Below, piece by piece: positions 45,909 to 58,300 of a stretch of DNA of 62,000 bases. The DNA is from Adiantum capillus-veneris. Its lineage: Eukaryota; Streptophyta; Polypodiopsida; Polypodiales; Pteridaceae. Where the stretch lies: NCBI GenBank assembly GCA_014529385.2, contig CM043947.1:124346891-124408890 (forward strand). The letters run 5' to 3'. The stretch's first letter is position 1. The number at the start of each line of letters is the position of its first letter. A program made the translations under genes and the position numbers. A model generated the notes under the pieces. It was not told the DNA's origin, ran no database searches, and was given only the letters and a program-made list of their open reading frames with translations.

Positions 45909-47125
45909 ACGTCTGATGTCTTTTTTTCCAGATTTTGGATATTTTTGCTTTGCTCACTCCTAGAAGCACCCTTATGCTCTATCCACTCACAAAATTCAAT
46001 TTGAACTCTGGTTGTGCAAGTTATGGCCAGATTAGGCTTTTCTGAGCAATTTCCCGATTTTTGACTTACGTGGGGTCAAATGTGATCCAAATGAGATGAA
46101 ACTTGAAATACAAGCTCTAGACAACTAGTACAAAGGATCTGTGATAGAACAACGTCAAAATTTTCCCAGAATTAGGTTGGAGACATCATACGTGTATGAT
46201 GTCTTTTTGTCCAATCTTGGTCCAAACTTGATATTTCAGCTATTTACTATGTTTGCAATAATGTTGTCAAGTCAAAATTCCAAAATCACATCAGCAAGTG
46301 CAAAAAGACATTATACACGTATGATGTCTTTTTTCACAGATTTGCCCAATTTTCAATTTTAAGATTCTCCAAGTGTTTGTATTTGATTTTCAAGTGTTTT
46401 TATCAAGTTTGAATGCAAAAATGAGCTTTGAATAAATTTTCCCCATTCTTTGCGGTTTTTTGCACTCTGACTTGGTATTTTGAGTTTCTAGAAGTGTTAA
46501 ATCCCTTGTTTTATGTTGATCTTAGGGTAAAACCCCCCTTATGAACACTCTGGTAATGTCAGATTTTCAGTTTGGTCTCTGTTCAGCCCTTAAGACATCA
46601 TACGCGTATGATGTCTAATGTTATAGAATTCCAATTTTTTGGCACAAAACTTTTCCAAGAGCTCTCTTAGGTGCTCAACAACACTAAGTTTCACAGAAAA
46701 TCTCTCTGCACTTTGTTTATGCAAGTTTCACTACCAAATCGCCGGTTTAGTGATCTAACATGCAAACAAACACATCAAGCAAATAAATTTCTGATTAATA
46801 GCTCTAGATCAGGATGGCAAATCAAGTCCTGCCTAAGCTACTTCTAGTCATAAAATGGGTTTTTGCAATGGTGAGTATAAAGAGATTCAGTGCCACACAC
46901 GGATTAGCAAATACCTCAATCTCACTACCACTCAATACCAACAAAAATCAATCTAATCTAAACCAAAAAACTGTCAAATACGAAAGACCCAGGAATCTAC
47001 AAGTTTCCTAGTACCTCTCAAAGATCCTCGGAGTCCACCACTCCTAGACCTCTCTAACTAAAATATACAAAGTAAATGAAACAATTCACCTCGTGGGATT
47101 ATTCTAAGGTCACCTACTTAGGGCT
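45909..47125. other. non-coding region with repeated 24-bp palindromes
   Basis: No long ORF. Three copies of AGACATCATACG/CGTATGATGTCT-type palindromes lie at 46181-46204, 46306-46329 and 46593-46616, and a half copy (ACGTCTGATGTCT) directly abuts the gypsy 3' LTR at 45909-45921. The segment lies between a gypsy-type PBS at 47126 and the inserted gypsy, so it may be the leader of a minus-strand element. Confidence 0.6.
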
Positions 47126-47147
47126 CTCGTCCCCGGCAGCGGTGCCA
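47126..47147 (-). promoter_or_regulatory. Ty3/gypsy-type primer binding site
   Basis: The minus strand starts TGGCACCGCTGCCGGGGACG, close to the TGGCGCCGTTGCCGGGGA type common in plant gypsy elements. Two bases separate it from an LTR start TGTTAGGTGG at 47150. Confidence 0.75.
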
Positions 47148-47149
47148 AA

Positions 47150-48290
47150 TGTTAGGTGGTTACGCCGCTAGCGGATGCTATAATAGCGAGAACTCAACCA
47201 ACAAACAAGAATGTCAGACGAGGACAGAGCTTGACCTGCAGGCGCATGGAAACAAATAGATGGGTTTCAATCACCTACTCGACCTTCTAGAGACAATCAC
47301 TACCAAGGAAATCAAATCTAAGTTCTAAAAACGCAAATGACTGAAATTCTTCCTATGAGCAAACGCTATCCGAAACATGATCAAAAGTCGTCGAATCAGC
47401 CTCAAACTCAAAGGGGAGTCTATACACTATGTAAGGACAATACTCTACATTAGGAAAAATTTGGACTCACAAAGGGGCCCTTTAAGAAGTTTGACTTTAC
47501 CTCCTCCACCAAAACGGGCGCATGGATAAATTTTTGCAAACAAACTCCAAAGTTGGCGGAGGTTTGACGGTTAGAATGTCCTCTTCAAGCTCTATCTATT
47601 GATATATAGCACGCCATGAGATTCCTCATATTTTAGAAGATTCTTTTTTTTATTCACTTAGATTTCGACAGAGTTGTCACATCATAGGTGAATCATAAAA
47701 AGAATCTTCTAAAATATGAGGAATCTCATGGCGTGCTATATATGAGTAGATAGAGCTTGAAGAGGACATTCTAACTGTCAAACCTCCGCCAACTTTGGAG
47801 TTTGTTTGCAAAAATTTATCCATGCGTCCGTTTTGGTAGAGAGAGGTAAAGTCAAACTCCTTAAAGGGCCCCTTTGTGAGTCCAAAATTTGCCTAATGTG
47901 AATCTACAATATAATCTCAATCTGTAACCACTCCGTGCAGTAAACGGTATGAAGACAGGACGAAAAATTCAGGTGACTGAAATTCGACTCCAATGATACT
48001 AATGTGTATCTCTACTCGCTGCGGTTCTATCGATATATGGCACGCTCAATTCCGACACACGGATAGGGAGAAAAACCACCTAGAGGCTCGTGGGAGCTCA
48101 CCTCGCGTAGAAGCCGAATGCGCGCACGCTTGGTATCGGTGCGTAGCTCTTGCCGTTTCTAACACAATGGCGGTGTCGCTTCTCCAATGGCAGCTCCGTA
48201 GCTCGCGTAGCAACAGGATAAGACTCTCTCTCTCTCTCTCTCACTCTCTCTCAGACATAGTCACAGTGCTTCAAAACTTATCTTGATTAA
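47150..48290 (-). repeat. probable 5' LTR of a minus-strand gypsy element (right end unclear)
   Basis: Begins TGTTAGGTGG next to the PBS. I cannot place its far end because no matching CA terminus or second LTR is in the window. It appears to include the hairpin repeat at 47449-47903. A short CT tract lies at 48224-48254. Confidence 0.4.
47449..47903. repeat. long imperfect inverted repeat (foldback/MITE-like), ~205-bp arms
   Basis: The left arm, about 47449-47655, contains GGACTCACAAAGGGGCCCTT, then GTTGGCGGAGGTTTGAC, CACGCCATGAGATTCCTCAT and TTTAGAAGATTCTTTTT. The right arm, about 47694-47903, is its reverse complement with few differences. The spacer is about 40 bp. There is no coding capacity. 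The transcript would fold into a long double-stranded hairpin. Confidence 0.9.
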
Positions 48291-48299
48291 TGATTCAAA

Positions 48300-49130
48300 A
48301 AAAATTGTCCTTAGGTTTACAATAATTGGCTCTTATACTTCAGCCTTGGAAGTGTGAACACATCTCTAACCTAATTACATAAGCAAGTGAAACTACTTGG
48401 GGAATACAAGCTGGAAACTCAATTGAGTCCCGCTAATTACAATGAATTGGCTCCATCAAAAATGAAATGTCAGAAAGACATTTATTACAATAAGTGTTTA
48501 CAAAAATATGAGTTTGAGTAAAAATGTCTAGGTGTAGTCCTCTGCTCAACATGTGTCCAATGTAGCTCCAAACTGCGGTTGCTACCTTCATTGATGCTCA
48601 TATATTGTCAGCTTTACTCCTATAAAATAGAGAAGGCATGTGTTAATTGATAATTGAAAAAAACTGAGCTGAGATAATCAAAATCTTCAAGAAGGGCCAA
48701 AAAAAATACATCATACAAACTGCTATCTCAATACATACAATTGTTACAAACTCTGAGCAATGTACCTTGTTCTCTCCTGCCATTATCACCAAATACCCAT
48801 GACCTTATGCTCAAACTACAAGTAGGGGACAGAGGGTTGGTCAATGTTGTAAAGGGAACTTCAATAAAGAAATTGGATGGTGGATGGTGCAATGGTGGGG
48901 CTCATGGATGCATGGTGGATGGTATTTGAATTGGTACCTTGGGGGGGGGGGGATCAACCCATGATTTCTTCGGGCATGCTATCACGGCATTGTCGCCGCA
49001 CCTTGTGAACAAGGCTATCCATTGGATGTATAGCAAACCTCAATGACAATAGCGAGGCCTTTTGAACCCAACCTAATATAGGTTACATACATTAAAATAC
49101 CACATACATAGAATTTTGAAAAGGTCAATA

Positions 49131-49132
<2 letters not shown>
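48300..49132. other. unassigned DNA
   Basis: AT-rich, no gene seen. A G-run of about 11 lies near 48942-48952. A 62-codon frame at 48741-48929 has no motif. Confidence 0.5.

Positions 49133-49212
<80 letters not shown>
49133..49212. repeat. (GA)n microsatellite, 80 bp
   Basis: Uninterrupted GA dinucleotides; no LINE tail next to it. Confidence 0.97.
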
Positions 49213-49213
<1 letters not shown>

Positions 49214-49412
49214 ATGTTAACGTGTCATGCGTCTTGTGATAGTATGTGCCAACAACTTGCCATCAAGCATATCTTGTAAGCATAAGAACAATAATTTTTT
49301 CAAGTGTGTGGGCCTCTATCATAAACTATATAAAGTGTGTAAATATTTTAAAAAAATTGGACCGAAGTGTATTGTGCTTTCAAATGAGCTTGCAAATTTA
49401 CACTGAGTTACT

Positions 49413-49725
49413 TTGAAGGTTTGGTGCAATCATGATGCATGGAGGGAAGTAAGGCGTAGGGGCCATAGCAGGAGAGACGGGGGAAGACAATTAAGATATG
49501 AAAGAAGTCCCTCAATCATATCTCACCAGGATGCCCAGGTGGAGAATAGCTCGTCACACCAACCAGACACCTCCAGCGACTCTCTTCACACTCGCCAAGA
49601 AGGAATGCCAGGGGGAAAAGCTTCTACTACTTCTAGTCTGCCTCATAAAAGGGTGAAGCTATTTGATTCCCAAGGATCCCCAATGCCAAAGAACATGCAT
49701 GCAGGGAAGGGGAAGCATGACTTAG

Positions 49726-49728
<3 letters not shown>
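49413..49728 (+). pseudogene. Ser/Arg/His-rich ORF fragment, possible LINE ORF1 N-terminus
   Basis: The open frame runs into a CT tract at 49729. Composition is basic and polar (RREVRRRGHSRRDGGRQL-type start, later KRVKLFDSQGSPMPKN), as in LINE ORF1 N-termini. It precedes, on the same strand, the clearer ORF1-like segment at 50448-50838. No domain is recognised, so the assignment is tentative. Confidence 0.25.

Positions 49729-49782
<54 letters not shown>
49729..49782. repeat. (CT)n microsatellite, 54 bp
   Basis: Uninterrupted CT dinucleotides, followed by CTGCCCGTCAGC. Confidence 0.97.
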
Positions 49783-49785
<3 letters not shown>

Positions 49786-49863
49786 CGTCAGCTGCCCCAT
49801 CACGTCACTATCTGCTTGTTGACCTACAAATTGTGCTACAGCAAGTGTCACAAGACACAGATC

Positions 49864-50297
49864 TCGAGGCTGCTTGTGGCTACCTCCTCCTCGCTTGCTC
49901 GAGCCAATACCCAAGCTGCACGACATGGCAGCCAAAAAACCTATTAAGGTTGAATAGGATCTTGTTCTCATGCCAGCACACAATCTCCTAGCTCGCACTC
50001 TCAAATCAGCATTGAACAAAATCTGTCCTCCTTGTACAGCCTTGTCCAGCCCCATTATCTTGGCTGGGAGAAAACAAAGCTCGGGGCTGCTTGTTGCTGC
50101 CTCCTCCTCGCTCGCTCAACCCAATACCCAAGCTGCACGACATGGCAGCCAGAAAACCTAGTAAGGTTGAGCAAGGGCTTTTTCCCATTCCAACACACAA
50201 TCTCCGAGTTGGCACTCTAAAATCAGCATTGAACAGAATCTGGCCTCCTTGTACACCCTTCTCCAGCCCCATCATCTAGGTTGGGAGAAAGTTGTTT
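49864..50297. repeat. 217-bp tandem duplication, two copies
   Basis: Copies 49864-50080 and 50081-50297 share TCG-GGCTGCTTGT, then ACCCAAGCTGCACGACATGG, TCAGCATTGAACA and CTCCAGCCCCAT at a constant offset of 217 bp, with about one difference per 10-15 bases. Confidence 0.9.
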
Positions 50298-50447
50298 ACA
50301 TCTATGATGGAGTCAAAGGCCTTTAACACCATCGAAGAACAGGTTCAAGAGATCACTACAAGTCTTCCATCCCAAATCAAAACTCATGTCAACAAGGAGA
50401 TCGCAAGTTCAAAACGCTTCATTCCTTAACATGTGGATTGGAGGACT

Positions 50448-50838
50448 ACCTCAAGAGTGGTACACAGTAGGTAATTTTCACGCTTCAGTACGTCAGCTTG
50501 CCAGTTTAATACCAACAATCAAGTGGGATACAATTCTCAACACATCATAGGTTTGGTCCATAGCCTCACATATCACCAAAAATGGTGGCCCTCATGGAAT
50601 CATAGCATTCAAGTCCAAAGTAGTTTGTGATACTATGTTGTACCAATCAAAGAATATCAAGGACATCAAGTTTTGGTTTGCAGAGGACATGACTCCTTTG
50701 CAGCTCCGATGTAAGAGAGAAGAGCTTACCAAGATCCGTGAAGCCAGAGCAACTGGGAAATGGGCAGTCTACCATGGAGGACGTGCAATCATTGAGGACT
50801 TTTGGTCTACCAAGACAGTCCCCAATGATACCACATAA
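50448..50838 (+). pseudogene. LINE ORF1-like protein, RRM/C-terminal region
   Basis: One frame with a single internal TAG (near 50550). It opens MWIGGLPQEWYTVGNFHASV, like the WVGNIPQ-type start of an L1 ORF1 RRM. It continues with a helix/strand pattern to KFWFAEDMTPLQLRCKREEL and REARATGKWAVYHGGRAIIE, matching the C-terminal domain signature (DLTP...R...GK...Y..GKAI) of plant LINE ORF1 proteins. ORF1p binds and chaperones LINE RNA. An upstream piece, 50298-50430 (SKAFNTIEEQVQEITTSL), is coiled-coil-like and in another frame. Confidence 0.6.
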
Positions 50839-50999
50839 TTAGTAGTTTTTTTTTTGTAGAATGGAGTTAGAAACTAGCACTAAGTTTGTCCAGAAGATGG
50901 CTAGTGTTGAGACCTCTCCATTGTAGGTTGTGGACACCGCCCTCTCCCATGAGAAGAGGAGGCACTTTCCACCCTCCTCTTCTAGAGAGGAGGGTGGAA

Positions 51000-51042
51000 A
51001 TTTGGTCCCATGGGTCATATGTGACCTCAATGGACGATAATG

Positions 51043-51044
<2 letters not shown>
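51000..51044 (+). repeat. conserved LINE 3' tail, second copy
   Basis: TTTGGTCCCATGGGTCATAT, then GTGACCTCAATGGACGATAATG. It aligns with the tail of the minus-strand LINE at 12471-12515, and is again followed by CT repeats. The hairpin GGTCA-TATG-TGACC is kept although loop bases differ. Confidence 0.8.

Positions 51045-51129
<85 letters not shown>
51045..51129. repeat. (CT)n microsatellite, LINE tail
   Basis: 85 bp of CT dinucleotides directly after the LINE tail. Confidence 0.95.
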
Positions 51130-51134
<5 letters not shown>

Positions 51135-52036
51135 ACCAAATGACACCGACTACCTCTCACATTACACCAGGTATGTGTGTGTGTCGACCAAAAATTACGC
51201 GACTTGTAAAAATATGGGTAAAGCCTTGTTAGCGGATTGACCAAAGGGGCACCCACGAGTGCCAAATAACTATGCTACACATGTCCGTTGGGGCGACCCA
51301 CTAACAAGCCTATGCACAAAATACTCGAGAGTTCTTTTCTAGTAGGGTTGCTTAAAGAAGCTTTGTAAGGTGTTAATTTTTTCCCTGTGTTTCAATATCT
51401 CATGTATGCATGAAATGTGAGGTACATACCATTTCTCAATAAATAGAAAATTTTCCCTTTGCCATGGATAGCCTTGTATTACATTTTCTTGTGACATTGG
51501 TGTTGTGCAGGCTGATGGAAATCTCCCAAGCTCAACATCCTAGTGCATGATAAATTATGTATTATATAACAGAAGATTTCAAGGCCGTGTTCATGGACTC
51601 TCCATGGATGGTGCCGACTCCAAACTTGTGAAGTGGCATGAAATCACTATGTGGAGTGGTTTAGTGTATTTATAGAGCCAAAGGATAGCAACCAATATCG
51701 CATTAAATGAAATTTCATACATAGCAATATGTATGAGTAGGTGATGCAACTGCACGATAGGTTGTACCCGAAGGCCCTAACCAACATGAAGATCAACTCC
51801 ACATTTGGGAAAGGATTTGTAAAAGAATTCAGTTTGTTTGCAATTGCAAGTGTGGAGGATGCGTAACATCGATTGTTCATGTCAAAACACCAAGGAGGGG
51901 TGTGCTGCAATCAAGGAGGACTACTCAAGTCGCGTAACTTTAGAACAGTATTGCCAAAGCTACCAAGGAGACACCCCTCTCTCACCACAACACTCACCAA
52001 GGGATAGAAACCCTGTCATATTTTGCACTTAAGGAT
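51130..52036. other. unassigned DNA
   Basis: No gene recognised; short frames only (51647-51910 minus, 51838-52032 plus). Confidence 0.4.
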
Positions 52037-52327
52037 TTGCAACACATAAAGATTTCCAAATGTTCATCTCAAAAAACATTGGTAGAATCTAAACAACATC
52101 TCATGAATGCTAGTCAGGAGTTCAAAGCTGAGAAGGTTCTAAAAGTAAGGAATGGTAGGGGTAGCACAATTGTGGTTGCTATGAGACAGAAGCTTCGTAA
52201 TGGTAACAATGAATTGCAGAGTTTACTAATAGAGCTCAAAGTGAAAATAGAGGCACTTAAAGAGATATTAGATAGTTTGGGATTTTCTCATAGTGAGGAC
52301 ACCCCGTTGATGCTGAAATTGACATAA
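52037..52327 (+). CDS. unrecognised ORF, 96 aa, helical C-terminus
   Basis: The frame has a Lys-rich first half and a second half with a heptad-like pattern (LRNGNNELQSLLIELKVKIE, then ALKEILDSLGF) compatible with a coiled coil. No known family. It may be the end of a decayed retroelement or host exon. Confidence 0.25.
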   Translation: MQHIKISKCSSQKTLVESKQHLMNASQEFKAEKVLKVRNGRGSTIVVAMRQKLRNGNNELQSLLIELKVKIEALKEILDSLGFSHSEDTPLMLKLT

Positions 52328-55300
52328 CTTGTTGTTTTGCAACTTTTGTGCTTGCACCTTATGTTTGGAATATGTGCACAACTAGCTTATTTACTTATCA
52401 TGATTGTGTTTTATTTTGTTTGTAGATTATTTGGAGATGCAAAAAGCGAGCGGCTATTGCTAAACACTAGGGCCCATAACACATACTGTGCATGCATTTA
52501 GCGAAGACAAATCTAAACATGCATGTCCATAACCGCACTTGCCAATGATTATGGATGATGTTTGCTCATGTCTTACAAGAAAAGAACTAAATACTTTCCA
52601 TATGAAAACCGTGTCAACATATTTGGACCATAATAGAATGTGAAATTCCATCACCTCTGGGTACCAAATGAACTAATTCATTTAAAAAAAAAACATAACT
52701 TTTCTACGTGTATGAACAACCATCCATTGATGGTGTTTAACAATAGTTCATTAATGAACTAGTTCATTAAAAAAAACATAACTTTTCTACGTGTATGAAC
52801 AACCATCCATCGAAGGTGTTTAACAATACTTGTAAACTTAAAAAGTTTTACTACGTATCAGACAAAATCTATCCACTAAAATTGTTCCTGATACAATGCG
52901 TTCAAAATCATCGAGGGGCTTTGTTGTGACACATAATTCAAATAATGTGAAATTGTTAGTCCCAGAGACCCACATTCTCTACATTGTGGAATATGTCTCA
53001 AATAAGGATGTTTGAAAGAAGAACATCCTTCAAGTACGAGTTGTACTTGTGTGTGGAGGTAATTGTAGACACTCTGTGATGAGAGTGAGAGGGACCCTCA
53101 TTATCCTTACTCCACTGTGGCTAAATTGAAATTCTTGAGTTCCTAGATTATGTTATATCCGATGTGACAACATGTTCCAAATCAAGCCCTACATGTAGGT
53201 CCATTACTACATAATGCATAAATATAATTTGGACACTACTACCTAGAATACTTTGCTCCTACATGACCTTGTCATGTCTCTTAATTAACACTAGGTTGGT
53301 AATGGGACACTTTTATGTCCTGTTAAGTGACCATTTTCCATGAATTATGTCAAGAGTTTCAAATTGGATTTTGAGGTGCTATCTGTCTAGAAAGTTGTCT
53401 CATGAGCTGAAAAAAACTTGACGTTTTTTTGGAATATCAATTCCATCTTTAACCTTGTCCTTGCACAACATTTCACAACCTAAACTCTGTGAAAAAACAG
53501 GTCCTGTTTTTTGCTTTTTTCAACTTTTTGCAACTATACCACTCTAGAATTCATGTTTGTGAGGTCTATAACGCTAGAGAACTATCTTTAGTAGTCCTCA
53601 ACATGTCCTGATGCGTCTAGGGAGAAATAAATGTTAAAGTTTTAAGTTATGACCAAATTACAAAAATTGTCAAATCCTGTTTTTTAGCCAATTTTAGCTC
53701 TTCTAGGATTTTTTTGGTGGCTTTCATGATATCCAAATGCAGTTTTGATTTTCAATGTCGCATATTGTAACATAAAGCTAATATTCCTTGAGTTTTGGGG
53801 CACCTAATACCCTATTTTGCATAGTAGACAACGATGGTTGATTTTTTCAATTATAGAAGAAAACGAAACATTCTAGTATATCAAGTATAGCTTTTTTAAT
53901 ATTGTTAGTTTCTTGTGAGAACTACATGCATTTTGTAGGTAGTAACCATATATATTCATAAGGATCAAATTTGGCTAGATATTGGATAGTTTCTATTGGA
54001 TTCTACAACTCATAATGTTGAACCCAGTTTTGTCATGTTTGTTGTATTTAGCACTTCATCTTTGTCCCCAAGATTCCCCTTGGTAAGAAATGTATTATTC
54101 TTTTGACATGCTCCATGGCTCCTTATGAACCTAAAGGAAAATAGGGAACTAAGAAAACATGCATATATTATTTGTATTGAGCGTGGCTATAGAAACTTTG
54201 ATGATAGGTTTGCAGAATGGTAAAAATTCAACTTTTTTGTACCTATTTCTTTTGGAAAAACAAAAAATAGTGAGTGAGAAGCAATCATATGTTCTGATCA
54301 CCAAGCCATTGAAGTTAACTAGGGAATTTATCTCAAGTCCTACAAAAATCCCTAATCTTATTTTTATGCAACAAAATGTAAGAAATGACTGTTTTGATGA
54401 AAATGTACTGGTCCATCAACTTTGGAGGCTTGGTGTGACCAAAAGATGAGAAATTTTACAAGTTTCTTATTTTTTCCATGTGTAGTAGGCCTTGAACTAT
54501 AACTTCATGAAAGGATTTTACAAAATGAGTGGATCTACTATGGTTTTGGAGGTTTTTTTCAAAACACTGAAAGGACACTTTTATGTCCTGTTAGGTTACC
54601 AACCTAGTGTTAAGAGCAAAATGGATGAAAGCATAAAAGCTTGTAAATCCTACGTGAAAAAACAAACCAAAAAATATTCAAAAATGAAATGACACCAAAG
54701 CAGATGCGTACTTGGAGGTTGAGCATAGTGTTCACTTACCTGTAGTGAAATGCACATGACAAAATTTCCCACCTGCAAAGGCTTGGGAACACTAATTGGA
54801 AGACTATTGAAAATCAAGCAATAGTGCACTAGTAACCCTGGGTTTTGCCTTTTCAATCCAAACCCCTTGGTTAGAATCTACATTGTCAAAAACCCTTCAA
54901 TTAGACTTTGCATAGAAACTGCTCAAACTAGTAGCCAACGATGACCAACACAGTCTACAGTGTATAATAGTGATTGAAATCAACTTGAAAAGCTGAACTT
55001 GTCCACTACCCTTGGAAGCTTTTCAACTTCTTCCTTGAAAGTATAATAGTGATGAGCTTAAACTGTGATCCTCAACACCTATGGAGTGATTGTGTACTAG
55101 CAGGGTCGTACCCCTATAATTACCACTCCAAGAGACACAATCAATGCTCTAAATAACATAGATCGTCTTGTAGTTGGAATCTTATTCACAATTGAATCTC
55201 AAAATGATCATATTGATAGTTGGAAATGACGTGCCAAGTGGGGTGTCCTCTACACCACACATATTGTAGCCGTTTTTTCGTCTCTCATAAAATATTTTAA

Positions 55301-58300
55301 AAAGCCACTTCACCCCACACAAACACCCTAGCACAATGACTAGGCTCACTTTTTCATTGTAAATAAGCATGTGTGCGATTAGAGTTTTTATCACATTTCT
55401 TATTAAATCGTTGAGCAGGTCATTGGGCTAGGAGACAACAAAATTTAAGAAAATAAAACAATTATAATATTACAATCCTCTTTACATGTAAATATTTTCT
55501 ATCAAATAAAGGACCCAAGTATAAAGGGTTTTTTCATTTTTTTTGTATTTATGTAAATATATATTCCTAGGTGTGTGTTATCAGGCCTAAGTATGCTAGC
55601 TTCTATTGCGTGTCACTGCTTATACATGTTTTTACTATCTTTCTATCCCTTAAGCTCTACTCACACAAGCCTTGAAAAAACTTTGTGACTTTACCGTAAA
55701 AATTCACCAATAACCTTATCGGCTACGTCATATTCTTTTCCATCCCTCCCAGAGAAATATTCATAAGTAGAGAGGTTTCATCTTCAAATAAATTCCATAA
55801 ATCACTCAAAGTAGAGAATAATTGAGGGTCCCTTTCCTCATGATTTTTCTCCTTTTATTTGTTCACATATATATTTTTTTCCACCATGCATCCCATGTGT
55901 CCATTTTTCATGACTAGCTAACCTATCTTCTTGTCCCACAAGTATATATCATATTTGATACTTATCCTATACCATACATGTGTGAAAGCTCCTTGGAAAT
56001 ATTAGGTCATGGTTGATGCATGGGGAGGCTCACATGGAAGCTACAAAGGAAAAAAAATCAAATAGTGGCCCACTTCAAGCCTCATGAGGTGTTGCAGGGA
56101 CAACTTTTTGCTCGACTTTTGGCACCCTCTTTTGATCCGAATCTGAGGATATGTCCAAAAAGCGAAATGTAGCTCGTGAGTTGAATTATTTTTCATATTG
56201 CTTCTAGAAATTTTGGAGTCAAGGGTGATTTTACATGAATTTATTGGACAACTTCAAAATTGCCACCTCATGCACCCAAAAGTCCTCCTATTTTCTCTCA
56301 CCCTTTCACACACCTACTCACTCATACACACTCATTCCTCTTCTTCCCACACTCAAACTTGCACATTCCATGACTCTTCTCACCTTCTTCACCATCCTCA
56401 TTCCATATCTCCACCATAGCTTCCATGGTATACACATATACTTTCATATATCTCTACGTCTACTCCCATATTCACATTCCCTCTTCACTATCATGAAGAT
56501 TTCAAAAAAATAGCAAATTGGATATGATTTATCTCTGCAAATGAAGGATTTTCAGCAAGAGGACCTTGAAGTCTTCAAATCGATGCAACATCACCATCAA
56601 CCGCGACTCTCTCACATTGATGCTTCATCCACCGGTGTCACTAGGTGAAATTCCTCTTTGATTCCATGTATCCCCCTAATTTTCAATGCCTTCTTAAGGC
56701 ATTTTACCGTTTTCATGCACCTTGTGTGCACCTAATTGTAATCATAATCACTAAACTACTAGTAGTAACCCTAATGACAAAAGCACCTCATCTCAAGTAA
56801 GTAAGGATAAGAAGTGGTAGAACTCTCTTTCTTCCCTTTTTTTCCCTCTCCTTTTTCGTTCACCATCGTCAATAATGCTCTCTCTCTTGAGCCCACATGC
56901 ATGTGACTCAAGGAGATGAGATAGGCCCACTCCATTTTGAAAGTGCAAAAATGCTAAGCTCAATTTGTTAGATTGTAATTAATATTAGCCATGATCCAAA
57001 TAAGTGATCTCCAACATCTAAATAGACCCCTTCTCTTCATTGTAAAGGAGACATAGATAGCATTCTAGCATTAGAGGTGTGAGGAGAGACTTGGTTGTGG
57101 ACACTATACTGTAAGATTCACACTTTAGTGCACTATAGCATTGATGCTATATTTTTCAAGTGAGAGAGTGTGACGAGTTTCACATCTCAAGCCACCATTG
57201 TATCTATTCTTACAGTCATCAATTAATTGGAGGTCTTGATGTTCCAAAGGCGTAATTTTGTCTCCAATTCACATTCCATCTAGTTGTGCAATGCGAGTCA
57301 AAGATTTGAGGTGATGTGTATGCCGCTATTTTCTCATTTGAGCTTGTGAGATAAAGTGTTTTGGGTGCATTTCATTGCCTAATACTAGTTCATTGTAAGA
57401 GGTTTAAGTGGTGAGATGTCTCCCCCAACCTAGTAGAATTCACATAATCCAAAGAGGGTGACATTGAAGCAAATGGAATCAAACTTGGGCGAGGAAAAGG
57501 TAAGAAAAAGGAAGGAGTAACATCACAAAGTGACCATGGATGAGGAAATAAAGCAAAGAAAACCAAGGAAGCCAAGAGGACCCGGTGCCACATTGTTTGC
57601 AGGTCGCCGCGGCGGACGTCCATAGCATAGCCTTCAGGCATCAACATAAATATCAATACCAGGGAAGCGACTCGGATGAGGCATGGAAACTCACTAGGGT
57701 GTCAATCCTAATGAAGTGAACTCAAAGAGATGCAACTACTAACTCTACAAGAAAATCAAACGCACTAAAGCCAAGTAATCTGCCTATGTCCTTCTACACA
57801 GCTCTACAGTCATCACACTTGTTTACCATGCAAATCATATTGGATTTGCATGAAACTTGAAGGGAAGCTACATGGGACTATCAGGAGTATATCCTTTCAC
57901 TGTCATAGCATTCTGGATGGGTACACGGATCGGAATCGTTCGTCCCAAAGTACACAAAAATAGTAAATGGATGATCCTAAAGGGTCATTTTTGGGTCCCT
58001 TAAGCCTCTCCTAGGGTCAAAACAACATAAAATATGCATATAAACACTCAAAATAGCGATTTAAGTCCACAAAGACTGCGTTTGATACCTACACGGAATC
58101 TTGAATGCTTACACTTGAATGAAAGAGCAGAGTAAGAAGAACACAATGCAATAAACAAAACTGAATTTGGATTACCGTAGTCACAATAGCGATGATTACA
58201 AGTTGGAGCCAAGACGTCACTCCCTATGTGTACAACAATAGTCACTTATCTTCAAAAAATCCCCCTTTCCCACTAACCTTAGTGTATTATATACCTAGGG

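Larger units (their letters stand above)
50298..51129 (+). mobile_element. half-LINE: ORF1 segment joined directly to the LINE 3' tail
   Basis: An ORF1-like frame (50448-50838) is followed after about 160 bp by the conserved LINE tail (51000-51044) and (CT)n (51045-51129). No endonuclease or RT sequence lies between. The layout recalls mammalian HAL1 elements, which have ORF1 and a 3' end but no ORF2. The alternative is simple internal deletion of a full LINE. Confidence 0.6.

Noticed and set aside
49633-50275. Minus-strand frames sharing a repeated FLAAMSCSLGIG peptide (49633-50055 and 50006-50275)
   Set aside because: The shared peptide only reflects the 217-bp DNA duplication; no motif or composition argues for real coding.
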